Below, in pieces: positions 55,322 through 63,929 of a DNA stretch of 64,000 nucleotides. The position numbers and the translations under genes are program-made. Source of the DNA: Hydrogenophaga taeniospiralis. GTDB taxonomy: Bacteria > Pseudomonadota > Gammaproteobacteria > Burkholderiales > Burkholderiaceae_C. How positions within the stretch are numbered: position 1 is the stretch's first letter; each line of letters starts with the position of its first letter. The DNA lies in assembly GCF_020510445.1 (NCBI RefSeq), contig NZ_JAHBAG010000001.1, forward strand, positions 1,154,501 through 1,218,500, read 5' to 3'. The notes beneath the pieces are model-generated. The model was not told where the DNA came from. It made no database searches and worked only from the letters and a program-made list of their open reading frames with translations.

Positions 55322-55987
55322 ATGAGCAACCCATCACCGTATCTGCGCGCGCGTTCTCCCGAGCAGAAGGAGGAGCGTCGGCGCCATCTGCTCGATACCG
55401 CGAAGTTCCTGCTGCTTCAGATGCCCGACGTGCACGCACTGGGCATCAACGAACTGGCGCGGCAGGCGCAGATGACCAAGTCAAACGTCTACCGATACTT
55501 CGAGAGCAGCGAAGCCGTCCTGCTTGAGGTGCTTGTTGAGGAGTTCATGGCCTGGCGCAGCGAGCTGGTCAAGGCGCTGAACCGAGGGGGCAAGCGCAGA
55601 GGGACCATCGAACACATTGCCTGGGCGTTCACCACCACCTGGGTCGCCCGCCCGCTGCTGTGCAGACTCACCAGCATCTTCCCTTCCATCCTTGAGCGCA
55701 ACGTCTCCACCGAACGCGTGGTCCAGTTCAAACAAGGCTTGCTGGCCGTGCGCCAGGAGACCGCGATCGACTTCCATCGCTGCATTCCAAGCATCCCGGC
55801 CTCGACCTTCGATAGATTCATCCACCTCGCCCTGCCACTGCTCATCGGTCTATGGCCGCTGGCAAGCCCTGGGGAAGTCTCTGCTGTGGTGATTGCACGC
55901 CCCGACCTGGCACCGCTGCGATACCGATTCGAGCAGGATCTGGAAGAGGGGATGCTGATGCTGTTGCGCAGTCTTTCCCGGGGATAG
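55322..55987 (+). CDS. TetR-family regulator of the molybdenum hydroxylase operon
   Basis: A 221-residue regulator. The N-terminal DNA-binding part is clear: EERRRHLLDTAKFLLLQ, then ELARQAQMTKSNVYRYFES. A helical ligand-binding half follows, with a TetR C-terminal pattern like that of regulators of aromatic or heterocycle metabolism. It is divergent from the iorB-like gene and a 42-bp palindrome separates them, so it very likely represses both itself and the operon. Its 3' end is followed at once by debris of an effector gene. Confidence 0.88.
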   Translation: MSNPSPYLRARSPEQKEERRRHLLDTAKFLLLQMPDVHALGINELARQAQMTKSNVYRYFESSEAVLLEVLVEEFMAWRSELVKALNRGGKRRGTIEHIAWAFTTTWVARPLLCRLTSIFPSILERNVSTERVVQFKQGLLAVRQETAIDFHRCIPSIPASTFDRFIHLALPLLIGLWPLASPGEVSAVVIARPDLAPLRYRFEQDLEEGMLMLLRSLSRG

Positions 55988-55996
55988 CGCATTCGA

Positions 55997-56191
55997 ATGG
56001 CTCGTTTTCTTGATGAGGACGGTGAGCTCGAACGGTTTCCAGACCTGCACGGCGTCTTTTTGGGCGCCGACCAGAAGGCGGCTGCTGCCAGGCTGCCGTC
56101 GGCGGCCGGCGTGCTGGGCACGGTCTACGACGCCAGGAACCAGGTCGACGCCGCCATCGATACCGCGATGCCGGAGATCCACATGGGCTGA
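55997..56191 (+). pseudogene. Stump of an XVIPCD-effector body
   Basis: A 64-codon remnant whose last third (AAGVLGTVYDARNQVDAAID, then TA) matches residues 209-233 of the intact effector at 57284-59323, with a three-codon deletion. After that the frame ends at the start of the repeated leader. The first 30 residues (MARFLDEDGELERFPDLHGV) match nothing I know and may be the end of an older toxin domain. This is the oldest visible layer of the array. Confidence 0.6.
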
Positions 56192-56253
56192 GCGGGTGGT
56201 GTGCGAACATCTCGTCCTGTCATTCACAACGAGCATTTTCCAGGGACATCGAC
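56192..56253 (+). repeat. Leader repeat before immunity gene, copy 1
   Basis: GCGGGTGGTGTGCGAACAT (56192-56210), then CCTGTCATTCAC and TTTTCCAGGGA, ending at the ATG at 56254. The 19-bp head differs from copy 2 at one base and the distance to the ATG is identical (43 nt). Confidence 0.7.
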
Positions 56254-56598
56254 ATGACCAACTCCACCGAACACCCACCCGTACCCAAGGTGCTGCAGGA
56301 GGCACTCAAGGACTATCCAGAGCTGCTTGCCAAGCTGGAGGAAGGACTCAAGACCGTTGGCCGCTCGCCGGACATGAGCAAGATGCAACGGAGTGACCAG
56401 CTGGAACGGGCTTTCTGGTTGCTTGAAGGTGACATGGACGGTTTCGTCGAGCGCGCAAATGACGAGCTGGCCTCTGCTGAGGCTTCCGGCGATGCCGACA
56501 AGGGCGCTGAAGTGCGAAAGAAGCTGCACCTTCTGCGGTTGCACCGACGTGATGGTGGCGACGAACTGATGAGGTTCTTCAGCTGGGGTCAGGACTGA
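56254..56598 (+). CDS. Orphan immunity/antitoxin homologue of the zeta partner
   Basis: A 114-residue protein with the same length as the zeta partner at 18703-19047 and clear similarity in its first half (HPPVPKVLQEALKDYPELL; LEEGLK; MSK), then a charged helical tail. No other family is recognised. The zeta gene that should follow is truncated directly after its stop codon, so this gene now stands alone. A kept immunity gene would still protect against sister cells that carry the intact toxin. The ATG at 56254 follows the repeated leader with CCAGGGA. Confidence 0.65.
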   Translation: MTNSTEHPPVPKVLQEALKDYPELLAKLEEGLKTVGRSPDMSKMQRSDQLERAFWLLEGDMDGFVERANDELASAEASGDADKGAEVRKKLHLLRLHRRDGGDELMRFFSWGQD

Positions 56599-56599
56599 G

Positions 56600-56848
56600 G
56601 GAGCGGGCCATGGGAAAGGTGGGCTGGCCCGCACAACGCTGTCAGAGATGGGCGGGAATGCGGCCGTGATCGATCCGGACGATCTGCGCAGCGCTCATCC
56701 CGACGCACGCAACCTGCGCGACCATAAGCCATACATCTGGTCTGGAGAGACGCACAGCGATGCCGGTCGCTGGGCGCAGGAGCTTCGGGCCGACGCAGTG
56801 GCCCAGCGCAAGAACCTCGTGCTGGACACGACCATGCCTCGCGCCCGC
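56600..56848 (+). pseudogene. Truncated zeta-toxin gene
   Basis: In the frame of 56648 the reading is GAGHGKGGLARTTLSEMGGN, then AAVIDPDDLRSAHPDARNLR, YIWSGETHSDAGRW and NLVLDTTMPR. This aligns with residues about 43-124 of the intact zeta domain (16279-18684), including a usable Walker A. The first 40 codons and everything after the LDTT motif are missing; the right end joins straight onto the second leader repeat. The toxin cannot be complete. Confidence 0.75.
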
Positions 56849-56868
56849 GAATGGCTGGCGTGGGGACA

Positions 56869-56930
56869 GCGGGTGATGTGCGAACATTCCGCGCTGTCAC
56901 CCACTCCAACCGTTTCCCAGGGAAGCCACC
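56869..56930 (+). repeat. Leader repeat before immunity gene, copy 2
   Basis: GCGGGTGATGTGCGAACAT (56869-56887), GCGCTGTCACCCAC and TTTCCCAGGGAAGCCACC up to the ATG at 56931. Same layout and spacing as copy 1 at 56192-56253. It could be a promoter/leader or the junction at which cassettes recombine. Confidence 0.7.
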
Positions 56931-57287
56931 ATGACCCAAAAAATCGACACCGTCCGACTGAAGGCCGCCGCCGAGCGCCTTGAATGGGTATGCCAACAGT
57001 ACCCGAACGAAGAGCGCGTGCAACATGTGTTGAAGGTCATGCAACCCATGATCGACGACGCCAAGGCGGGTCGCATTCTGGAGCCGATACCGGACAGGTT
57101 CAAGCTGCCGTTTCGCTGGGCGATGTCGTCTGAAGGTCTGTTTCGCGACTTCGCGGATCCTGACGTCGAGGGTGCCTATGTGGACTTCGGCATCGAACTG
57201 GAGGGCGGTCTGTCAGAGCAAGAAAAGCGAATCCTTGCCGACATGGAGGCCCAGCGGGCAGCGATTCCGAAAGGCACTCAATCATGA
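56931..57287 (+). CDS. Putative immunity protein of the second effector
   Basis: A 118-residue acidic cytoplasmic protein, beginning MTQKIDTVRLKAAAERLEWV and ending SEQEKRILADMEAQRAAIPK. No known family is recognised. Its TGA overlaps the effector ATG (ATGA), the tightest possible coupling, as expected for an immunity gene that must be made with its toxin. A partial copy survives at 51129-51213. It shares no similarity with the zeta partners, which fits the different toxin domain. Leader copy 2 lies directly before it. Confidence 0.65.
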   Translation: MTQKIDTVRLKAAAERLEWVCQQYPNEERVQHVLKVMQPMIDDAKAGRILEPIPDRFKLPFRWAMSSEGLFRDFADPDVEGAYVDFGIELEGGLSEQEKRILADMEAQRAAIPKGTQS

Positions 57288-59323
57288 GTGACCCTGGTCT
57301 GACTCCCGATGAACTCAAACGGCCATACGACGAGAAGACCCTCAAGGAAGCACGGACCTTTGAGACCCAGGGCGTCAACCGGCAGGCGGCCCTGGACTAT
57401 CTGGAAACGCCCGAAGGAAAGTTGTATCGGCAGCGGCTCCTCGAAGCATCTCCCGACACACCGCTGAACAAACTCAACGACCGGGCCATCGACCAGATCA
57501 CCTCCGGCCGCGAGCTCCCCCGCATGGAGACCCTCCACGAGCCTCTGGTCAAGATCGTCCCCAAAGGCCAGCAGCCTTCGCCGTATTCTCCGTTCTGGGC
57601 CAAGGAAGCCGACCTCGACGCTGCGATCAAGGAAGGCCGAAACCTCTCCCAGCACTTCGCCCTGCCGGTCGCCAGCGAATCGCCCCAGTACGACGTCTAC
57701 AAGATCACCCCGAAAGCGCCCACCGAGGTCTTCGTCAACACCGTGGCGCCGACCAGTGAGCTGGACGGCCAGGTGACGAAATCCGGTGGCGCACGCCAGT
57801 ACCTCACACCCAACCGCAACCTGTACGAACCGCACGAATTCGTGCGAAGCGTCGACAACCACCTGCACCTCCCCACCAAAGGACGGGCCGTGCGCCCCAC
57901 GGTCAAGGCCGCCGGCGTGCTGGGCACGGCCTACGGCGCCTACGACGCGAAGAACCAGATCGACGCCGCCATCGACACCGCGCGCTCCAACCGCGAGCAG
58001 TGGGTGCGTGGCGGCGAAGAGGCGGCGAACCAGACCGTCAAGACAGCGGTGACCGGCACGGCCGCCACGCTCGGTGCGATTCCCGGTGCGGCCGGCGGCG
58101 CACTCACCAGCCCGGTGACGGGGCCGGTCGGTCCGGTGGCGGGCGGCCTGCTCACCGGTGGCGCGGCCGCCGTCGGTGCCGAGAAGCTGTACGAAGACTC
58201 GCGCCTGCAGCAGTGGAGCAAGGTCCTCGGGCGCGAGGTGGGCCAGTTGGGTTACGACCACGTGTCCCGGGAAGGCCGCCTGCTGCGCCAAGTCAACGGC
58301 CTGAAGGAGGAGCTGCAGCACACCACCGACCCGGCTGAGCGCGCGCGCCTGCAGACCCGGCTGGATTCGACCTGCGCCGCTTTCGGCAATGAGGCCGAGC
58401 GCAACGGCCGCTATTTCGAGGGTCGGGCCGGCATCGACCAGGGCTGGGAAGCGATGCATGCGCGTTTCCCCAAGGTCGACAAGGACGATGTCAGCGACGC
58501 GCTGGCCAGGCACATCGACGCTGGCAAGCCGCCCGCCGATGCGGTGCGCGGCGCCTACAGTGATGCGGTGCACGAAAAGTACCCACGCGCCCTGCCGCAC
58601 CAGCCGCTGGAAAACTACCGGGCACTGAGCAGCGAGCAGCTGGCCGACAAACACCGCCAGTACGTGGGCGAGGTCGGCCAGGGCCGCAAGGAGGTGATGG
58701 CGCTGGCGGCCAACCGGGATTCGCACAACAACCTCGATCAGGGCTGGCCCAGATCGCTGGCGCAACAGCGCCAGGCGGGCCGGGTGCAGGAAGGCCTGAA
58801 CGAGCTCTGGCGCGACACCGGCCACCTGGGCGCGATCCGAGAGGCCCACAAGGAACGCGGGCTGATGCCGCCCGAACTGCCGGCCGAGCTGCGCCCGGAC
58901 GCGCGCTCTCGGGACCCGCAGGCGGCGGCACCGATACGCTCGGGCCAGCTCCCGCTCACGCCCGGGCAGGCGCGGCACCGTCAACTGGCCATGGACCAGC
59001 TCGGGCCAGGTCTGCACGAACGCGGCCTGGACGCCGACGGTATCGACCGCGTCAGCGCCGCCGCCGTGAGCCATGCCCAGGCCCATGCGCACCGAGGCGA
59101 GGTGCGTTCCTTTCACCTGAGCAAGGACGGGGAGCGCGTCGCGGTGGTGCAGGAACATGCGCCGATCAGCGAGTTCGGCGTGCGGCAGGCACAGGCGCAG
59201 CCCGCGGAACAGCATCTCGCGCACGCGCACCAGGCGGCCCATGTCCAGGCGCAGGAAGCGACCCGTGCCGCCGAGGCACCTTCCGCGCCCACACACGCGG
59301 CGCCCGAACGCGCGATGGCCTGA
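57284..59323 (+). CDS. Polymorphic effector with unrecognised N-terminal toxin domain and XVIPCD-like C-terminus
   Basis: A 679-residue protein. Residues about 205-679 follow the zeta effector at 16279-18684 throughout: a Gly/Ala hydrophobic stretch (255-300), [36 protein letters not shown], a charged helical part, and the XVIPCD-like end ([36 protein letters not shown]). Residues 1-200 differ. The part 100-185 ([41 protein letters not shown]) has the outline of small NAD-glycohydrolase or ADP-ribosyltransferase toxins, but I cannot confirm it. Likely delivered by a type IV secretion system to rival bacteria; the machine is not in this window. Confidence 0.72.
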   Translation: MSDPGLTPDELKRPYDEKTLKEARTFETQGVNRQAALDYLETPEGKLYRQRLLEASPDTPLNKLNDRAIDQITSGRELPRMETLHEPLVKIVPKGQQPSPYSPFWAKEADLDAAIKEGRNLSQHFALPVASESPQYDVYKITPKAPTEVFVNTVAPTSELDGQVTKSGGARQYLTPNRNLYEPHEFVRSVDNHLHLPTKGRAVRPTVKAAGVLGTAYGAYDAKNQIDAAIDTARSNREQWVRGGEEAANQTVKTAVTGTAATLGAIPGAAGGALTSPVTGPVGPVAGGLLTGGAAAVGAEKLYEDSRLQQWSKVLGREVGQLGYDHVSREGRLLRQVNGLKEELQHTTDPAERARLQTRLDSTCAAFGNEAERNGRYFEGRAGIDQGWEAMHARFPKVDKDDVSDALARHIDAGKPPADAVRGAYSDAVHEKYPRALPHQPLENYRALSSEQLADKHRQYVGEVGQGRKEVMALAANRDSHNNLDQGWPRSLAQQRQAGRVQEGLNELWRDTGHLGAIREAHKERGLMPPELPAELRPDARSRDPQAAAPIRSGQLPLTPGQARHRQLAMDQLGPGLHERGLDADGIDRVSAAAVSHAQAHAHRGEVRSFHLSKDGERVAVVQEHAPISEFGVRQAQAQPAEQHLAHAHQAAHVQAQEATRAAEAPSAPTHAAPERAMA

Positions 59324-59396
59324 GGTTTCTCGCGTTGGTGACAGCCAACCGATGCGGCCGTCCCTACCATGGGGTGTTCCAACCAGGAAATACCGC

Positions 59397-60125
59397 ATGA
59401 TCGACTTGTATACCGCCGCCACGCCCAACGGGCACAAGGTGTCCATCGCGCTCGAAGAGCTGGGCCTGCCCTACACGCTGCGGGTGCTGGACCTGGCGCG
59501 GAGCGAACAGAAGGCACCCGCATTCCTGGCCATCAACCCCAACGGCCGCATCCCCGCCATCGTGGACCGCGAGGCCGACGATTTCGCGGTGTTTGAATCG
59601 GGCGCCATCCTCATCTACCTGGCCGAAAAGACCGGCCGGCTCATGCCCGCAGACGCCAAAGGCCGCTCGCGCGTGCTGCAGTGGCTGATGTTCCAGATGG
59701 GCGGCATCGGCCCGATGATGGGCCAGGCCAATGTGTTTTTCCGCTATTTTCCCGAGAAGATCCCGGCCGTGATTGACCGCTACCAGGGTGAGAGCAAGCG
59801 CCTGTTCCGCGTGCTCGACGGCCAGTTGAAAGACCACGAGTACCTGGCGGGCGACTACTCCGTCGCCGACATCGCCAACTGGGCCTGGGTGCGCACGCAC
59901 CGCTGGTCGGGCGTGGACATGGACGACCTGCCGCACCTGCGGCGTTGGCGCGACGCGATCCGGGCGCGCCCGGCGGTGCAGCGTGGCATCGAACAGCCGT
60001 CGTCCAGGGTGGACCTCACGCGCGACGGCGACGCGGGCGCGCAGCGTTTCGCCGAAGACGCGCGCCGCATGGTGGAGATGGGGCAGAGCCTGGGCCCCGC
60101 CCCGGCGCGCGGAGGCGCCGCATGA
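59397..60125 (+). CDS. Glutathione S-transferase (YfcG/YghU-like)
   Basis: A 242-residue transferase. The thioredoxin-like N-terminal half has [20 protein letters not shown] and [15 protein letters not shown] with cis-Pro, then [19 protein letters not shown]; the helical C-terminal half contains [18 protein letters not shown]. The TPNGHKVS motif is that of YfcG/YghU-type enzymes, which act as disulfide-bond reductases with glutathione. It forms an operon with a second transferase (4-bp ATGA overlap). It begins 73 bp after the effector stop. Confidence 0.9.
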   Translation: MIDLYTAATPNGHKVSIALEELGLPYTLRVLDLARSEQKAPAFLAINPNGRIPAIVDREADDFAVFESGAILIYLAEKTGRLMPADAKGRSRVLQWLMFQMGGIGPMMGQANVFFRYFPEKIPAVIDRYQGESKRLFRVLDGQLKDHEYLAGDYSVADIANWAWVRTHRWSGVDMDDLPHLRRWRDAIRARPAVQRGIEQPSSRVDLTRDGDAGAQRFAEDARRMVEMGQSLGPAPARGGAA

Positions 60126-60739
60126 AGCTCTACGTGTCGCCGCGAGCACCCAACCCCCGGCGCGTGCTCATGTTCCTGGTGGAAAAGAACATCAACGGGC
60201 TCGATCTGGTCAACGTGGACCTCAACGCGCTGGAGCACCAGAGCGAGCAGTACCGCCGCAAGAGCCCGCTGGCGCGCGTGCCCGCGCTGGAACTGGACGA
60301 CGGACGGATGCTGACCGAAACCCGCGCCATCTGCACCTACATGGAGGGGCTCCACCCCGAGCCCAACCTGATGGGCGCGGACGCCACCGAGCGCGCCTTC
60401 ATCGAAATGGCCGACCGGCGGGTGGAGTGGTATTTCATGCTGCCGATCGCCAACTGCGTGCGCCATACCCACCCGGGGCTGGCACCGCTGGAGCAGCCGC
60501 AGTTCCCCGAGTTCGGCCAGTCACAAGGCCAGAAGCTGAGCGACACCGCCGCCTGGCTCGATGGTGAGCTGCAGCGCCAGCCCTGGGTGGCCGGTGAGCG
60601 CTTCACCATCGCCGACATCACGGCCTTCTGTGCGCTGGAGTTCGCGAAGCTGATGCGCTTCCACGCGGGCCAACAGGGCTTTGCCGCCTTGCAGGCCTGG
60701 CGCGACCGGATGGCGGCACGCCCCAGCGCCCTGGCTTGA
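60122..60739 (+). CDS. Glutathione S-transferase family protein
   Basis: A 205-residue transferase. N-terminal thioredoxin-like fold: [35 protein letters not shown] with cis-Pro, and [20 protein letters not shown]. The C-terminal helical domain has [20 protein letters not shown], the conserved N-capping box. The catalytic residue is not obvious. The pair with the preceding gene is probably cotranscribed; the two proteins are from different subclasses. Confidence 0.88.
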   Translation: MKLYVSPRAPNPRRVLMFLVEKNINGLDLVNVDLNALEHQSEQYRRKSPLARVPALELDDGRMLTETRAICTYMEGLHPEPNLMGADATERAFIEMADRRVEWYFMLPIANCVRHTHPGLAPLEQPQFPEFGQSQGQKLSDTAAWLDGELQRQPWVAGERFTIADITAFCALEFAKLMRFHAGQQGFAALQAWRDRMAARPSALA

Positions 60740-60750
60740 CAAAGGTTCAC

Positions 60751-61197
60751 CTATTCCAGGGGGGCCGGGCGCGTGCTCTCGAACTGGGCGCGGGCGCTGC
60801 TGGCCAGCGCCATTTCACCGGGGGTTTCGGGGGTCCAGCTGTTGACCAGCATGGGCCGGCCCTCGGTGTCCAGCGCGATCATCACCACCAGGCATTCCGC
60901 GATCTTCTCCATGCGGCCGTCGGTCACGTCGCCGCCGCGCACCTCCACGCCGATGTTCATGTTGGTTTCGCCGGTGAAGGCCAGGCGGGCGCGCACTTCC
61001 ACCATGTCACCGAGTTTCAGGATTCGCTGAAACCGGATGCTGCTGACGTAGACCGTGCGGCAGCGGCCGCGCGACCAGGCGGTGGCGCAGGCGTGGCCGG
61101 CGTCGTCGATCCACTTCATCACGGTGCCGCCGTGCACATCGCCGCCGGGGCCGACGGCGCTCTGTTCAACCAGAAAACGCAAGGTGGTGGACGACAT
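60751..61197 (-). CDS. Hotdog-fold acyl-CoA thioesterase
   Basis: A 148-residue single-hotdog protein. The YciA/BFIT-type motif GGDVHGGTVMKWIDDAGHAC carries the active-site Asp, and AFTGETNMNIGVEV and ECLVVMIALDTEGRP are family patterns. It hydrolyses acyl-CoA to free acid and CoA, with unknown chain length. Convergent with the second transferase gene (11 bp apart). Confidence 0.87.
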   Translation of the reverse strand: MSSTTLRFLVEQSAVGPGGDVHGGTVMKWIDDAGHACATAWSRGRCRTVYVSSIRFQRILKLGDMVEVRARLAFTGETNMNIGVEVRGGDVTDGRMEKIAECLVVMIALDTEGRPMLVNSWTPETPGEMALASSARAQFESTRPAPLE

Positions 61198-61291
61198 GAG
61201 AGCTTCCTTGTGTCACAGGGTGAAGGCCCCATTGTGGGCCGCCAGTGAGGCGTTTGCCAAGCTTTCGGCCGACCGGGGGGCGGAACCGGTC

Positions 61292-62845
61292 TTACCCCCA
61301 GGGCGTGGGGGTGTTCATCAGCGTTCGCTCCAGGTGCGGCAGGGCGCGCAGGCCCTCGCGCAGGCGGGTCTGTACCCGGTCGAGCAGGTCGTTTGCCACC
61401 GGGAGTGGGCAGGAGCCCAGCAGGGTCTGTGCCGTGCTCAGGTCGTTGAGCGAACCCAGCAGCTCCTGGGCTTCGGTCAGGGTCGCGGTGCTGCGCCGCA
61501 GCCGCTTGGCGGGCAGCAGGCTGGTCAGGAACTCCTGGGCGTAGCGCAGCTTTTTCAGCTGGATGCGCAGCGCATGCCGGCCTTCGCTGCCCTGGCGCAG
61601 GGCCTGGCGGGCCTGCCGCCGCAGCCGCGCGTGCCGCTGGCGCAGGGTGCTGCGCGCCCAGCCCGGCAAGGGACGCGCCGCCCGCTGGGGCGCCGGGGGC
61701 GCCAGCGCCAGCAGCGCGCGGGTGAAGGCGAGCAGGTTCAGCGCGTGGGCCGGGTCGGTGAGGGTGGCCATGGCCCGCTGGTGGGCGGCGCGGCGCTCGG
61801 TGTCGACCCAGTCGCGCAGGGCCGGAATTTGGGGGTCGGTCCCGGCGTCTTTCGCATCCTGCAGCAGCTCGGGCAGCCATTCGGTGGCGAACACGTCCCA
61901 GTTGCGCGCGTCGCCCAGGCGGTTGGCGGTGGCCTTCCATTGCTCGCCCCAGTGGCTGGCAAAGCGGCGCGGCAGGGTCGGGCCGAACAGCCGCAGTCCG
62001 GTGCGCAGCCGGCGCAGCGCCACCCGGGCCTGGTGGACGAACTCCGGGTCGGGCGGGGTCTGCGGGTCGCGCGCCTGCAGCAGCCCGGCCACATTGGCCT
62101 GCAGGTGGGCCAGGCAGCTCAGGGCCGCCGCACGGAAAGCGGCGCGGGGGTGCATGTCGGGCGCCAGCAGCACCGGGCCGGCCTTGACCGGCTGCTGGCG
62201 CTGCCCCTGGAACAGCGCCAGACCGCGCTCGGCCTTGCTGCGGTCCGAGGGGTGCAGCCACAGGCCGCGCGCGGCGTCGCCCTCGGGGCCCAGCGCCAGG
62301 GTGTGCGCCAGATCGAGCAGCGCGTCCACCGGGCCGCTCTTGAGTTCGAGCTCCAGCTCCAGGATCGGCTCGCTCTGCGTGCCCCGGGGCGTGCTGGGCG
62401 TGTGGCCGGTGGTGATGGCCCCTTCGTCGAGCGCCACCTCGATCAGGGCCTCGCCCTGGCGCAGCAGCCAGCTGCGGCGCGTGAAGTCGGTGCGGAACAC
62501 CGGAACCAACTGCCAGGCCAGGCGGCTGAGCTCCTGCGCCAGGGCCGGGTCGTCCACCAGCGCCGCGAAGTCGAACGCGCCAGCTCGGGTCGGGCCCTCC
62601 CATTCGCCGCGCCGCGACAGCCCGCCCACCGATGAGCCTGCGGTCTTCACGGTGAGCAGCGTGCGCCGGCCCACGCGCCGTTCGCGCACCGCGATGCGCC
62701 GTTGCAACAGTGCCTGCGTGGGGGTGTCGAAATAGGTGTTGAACAGGCGTTCGCGCCGCGCGGTCTGGGCCAGCAGCGGGTGCGCCAGCAGGCGCGGCAG
62801 CTCGTGTGGCCGCAGCGCGAGCTTGAGTTCGGTTTCCAGTGCCAT
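61292..62845 (-). CDS. CYTH and CHAD domain protein (triphosphatase-like)
   Basis: A 517-residue protein. The N-terminal CYTH tunnel domain starts with the metal motif ETELKLAL (ExExK) and continues TYFDTPTQALLQRRIAVRER. The CHAD domain from about residue 225 is helical and full of conserved His/Arg, such as FVHQARVALRRLRTGLRLF and HALRIQLKKLRYAQEFL. CYTH enzymes split inorganic triphosphate; CHAD binds polyphosphate, so a polyphosphate-linked role is expected. No ppk or phosphate gene is adjacent. The start is the ATG at 62845 (MALETELKLAL). Confidence 0.9.
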   Translation of the reverse strand: MALETELKLALRPHELPRLLAHPLLAQTARRERLFNTYFDTPTQALLQRRIAVRERRVGRRTLLTVKTAGSSVGGLSRRGEWEGPTRAGAFDFAALVDDPALAQELSRLAWQLVPVFRTDFTRRSWLLRQGEALIEVALDEGAITTGHTPSTPRGTQSEPILELELELKSGPVDALLDLAHTLALGPEGDAARGLWLHPSDRSKAERGLALFQGQRQQPVKAGPVLLAPDMHPRAAFRAAALSCLAHLQANVAGLLQARDPQTPPDPEFVHQARVALRRLRTGLRLFGPTLPRRFASHWGEQWKATANRLGDARNWDVFATEWLPELLQDAKDAGTDPQIPALRDWVDTERRAAHQRAMATLTDPAHALNLLAFTRALLALAPPAPQRAARPLPGWARSTLRQRHARLRRQARQALRQGSEGRHALRIQLKKLRYAQEFLTSLLPAKRLRRSTATLTEAQELLGSLNDLSTAQTLLGSCPLPVANDLLDRVQTRLREGLRALPHLERTLMNTPTPWG

Positions 62846-62935
62846 GGCTCCGAGTGTGCCGCAATGGGGCAAATCCTCCGGCACGCTTGCATCTGGTTGC
62901 CATTTGCCCCGGCGCGCGCTGGCTATGATGCCCGG

Positions 62936-63760
62936 ATGTCTGGAATCAATTGGTGTGGTGTGTGTTGGGTGGTGGGCAGCTGTCTGGCCTGGGAGGCGCG
63001 TGCCGACGATCAGATCGTGATCGGCGGCGATACGGGTTACCTGGTGGGGGCCTCGGTGGTCAGCGCCACCGGGCACGTGGGCAGCGGCGGGCGCGTGTCG
63101 CTGGACCTCAAGCCCATGTGGGCCTTCCAGCTCGGGCCGTTCAGGGTGTCGAGATCGCGGGCCAATTCGCTCATGAACACCGGCCGCGAACGGTTGGAAA
63201 CCGGCCTGAGCACCGAATTCGACTGGTTGACCGACTGGCGGCTCGGCGCCTCGCTGCGCCTGGACAACGGGCGGTCTTTCGACGACGACCCCGTGTTCCG
63301 CGGCCTGCCCGACGTGCCCACCACCCTGCGCGGGCGCGTCTCCACCGGCCACCCCCTGGGCGAGCGCTGGGACTGGAGCATGAGCGTCGATCACGACCTG
63401 CTGGGGCGCAACGGCGGCATGCGCCTGGGCACGGGCGTGAATTACCGTTATCCGCTGTCGCCCCGCACGAACTGGGATTTTTCGCTTGGGGGCGGTTGGG
63501 GCGATTCGAGGTACCTGCGGACCCACTACGGCATCACGAACGAGGCCGCGCAGGCCACGGGGCGCTCCCCCTACCGGCTGGGCGGCGGCTGGGAAAACGT
63601 CCGGCTGGCCGCGAACTTCGAAACGGCGATGACCCACCACTGGGTGATCTTCGGGGGGCTGGAGGTGTCGCGCCTGCTCGGGGCCACCTCGCGCAGCCCG
63701 CTGGTCGGGCGGGTCACCACGCACGGTCTGAGCGTGGGGCTGGCGTACCGCAGCAAATAG
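62936..63760 (+). CDS. MipA/OmpV-family outer-membrane protein
   Basis: A 274-residue outer-membrane beta-barrel protein. A signal peptide (MSGINWCGVCWVVGSCLAWE, cleavage near ARA at 21-23) leads to alternating strands. Family marks are SGGRVSLDLKPMWAFQLG and WVIFGGLEVSRLLGATSRSP, and the C-terminus ends in an aromatic-flanked strand. E. coli MipA scaffolds murein enzymes; many homologues are porin-like. The ATG at 62936 lies 9 bp after a CTATGATG box, like tsaB, so the leader may be very short. Divergent from the CYTH-CHAD gene. Confidence 0.87.
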   Translation: MSGINWCGVCWVVGSCLAWEARADDQIVIGGDTGYLVGASVVSATGHVGSGGRVSLDLKPMWAFQLGPFRVSRSRANSLMNTGRERLETGLSTEFDWLTDWRLGASLRLDNGRSFDDDPVFRGLPDVPTTLRGRVSTGHPLGERWDWSMSVDHDLLGRNGGMRLGTGVNYRYPLSPRTNWDFSLGGGWGDSRYLRTHYGITNEAAQATGRSPYRLGGGWENVRLAANFETAMTHHWVIFGGLEVSRLLGATSRSPLVGRVTTHGLSVGLAYRSK

Positions 63761-63767
63761 CTGGAGC

Positions 63768-63844
63768 ACCCCCCGCGCGTCGCCTGCGGCGCCACCCCCC
63801 TGAAGGGGGCGATGCCTGCGGCCCGGCGAAGCCGGTTCCGCGGT
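63768..63844. repeat. Dispersed GC-rich repeat after mipA
   Basis: CGCGCGTCGCCTGCGGCGCC, CCCCCCTGAAGGGGGC, GCGGCCCGGCGAAGCCGGTT and CCGCGGT: the same order as 30758-30830. Confidence 0.65.
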
Positions 63845-63929
63845 ATCTCTGGGGTGGCCGTTCGCAGCGACATAATCCTTGCTGAGCTGCGCAGCGGCAC
63901 CTGCTGCGCGTGGCCCATCCAGGGAACCT

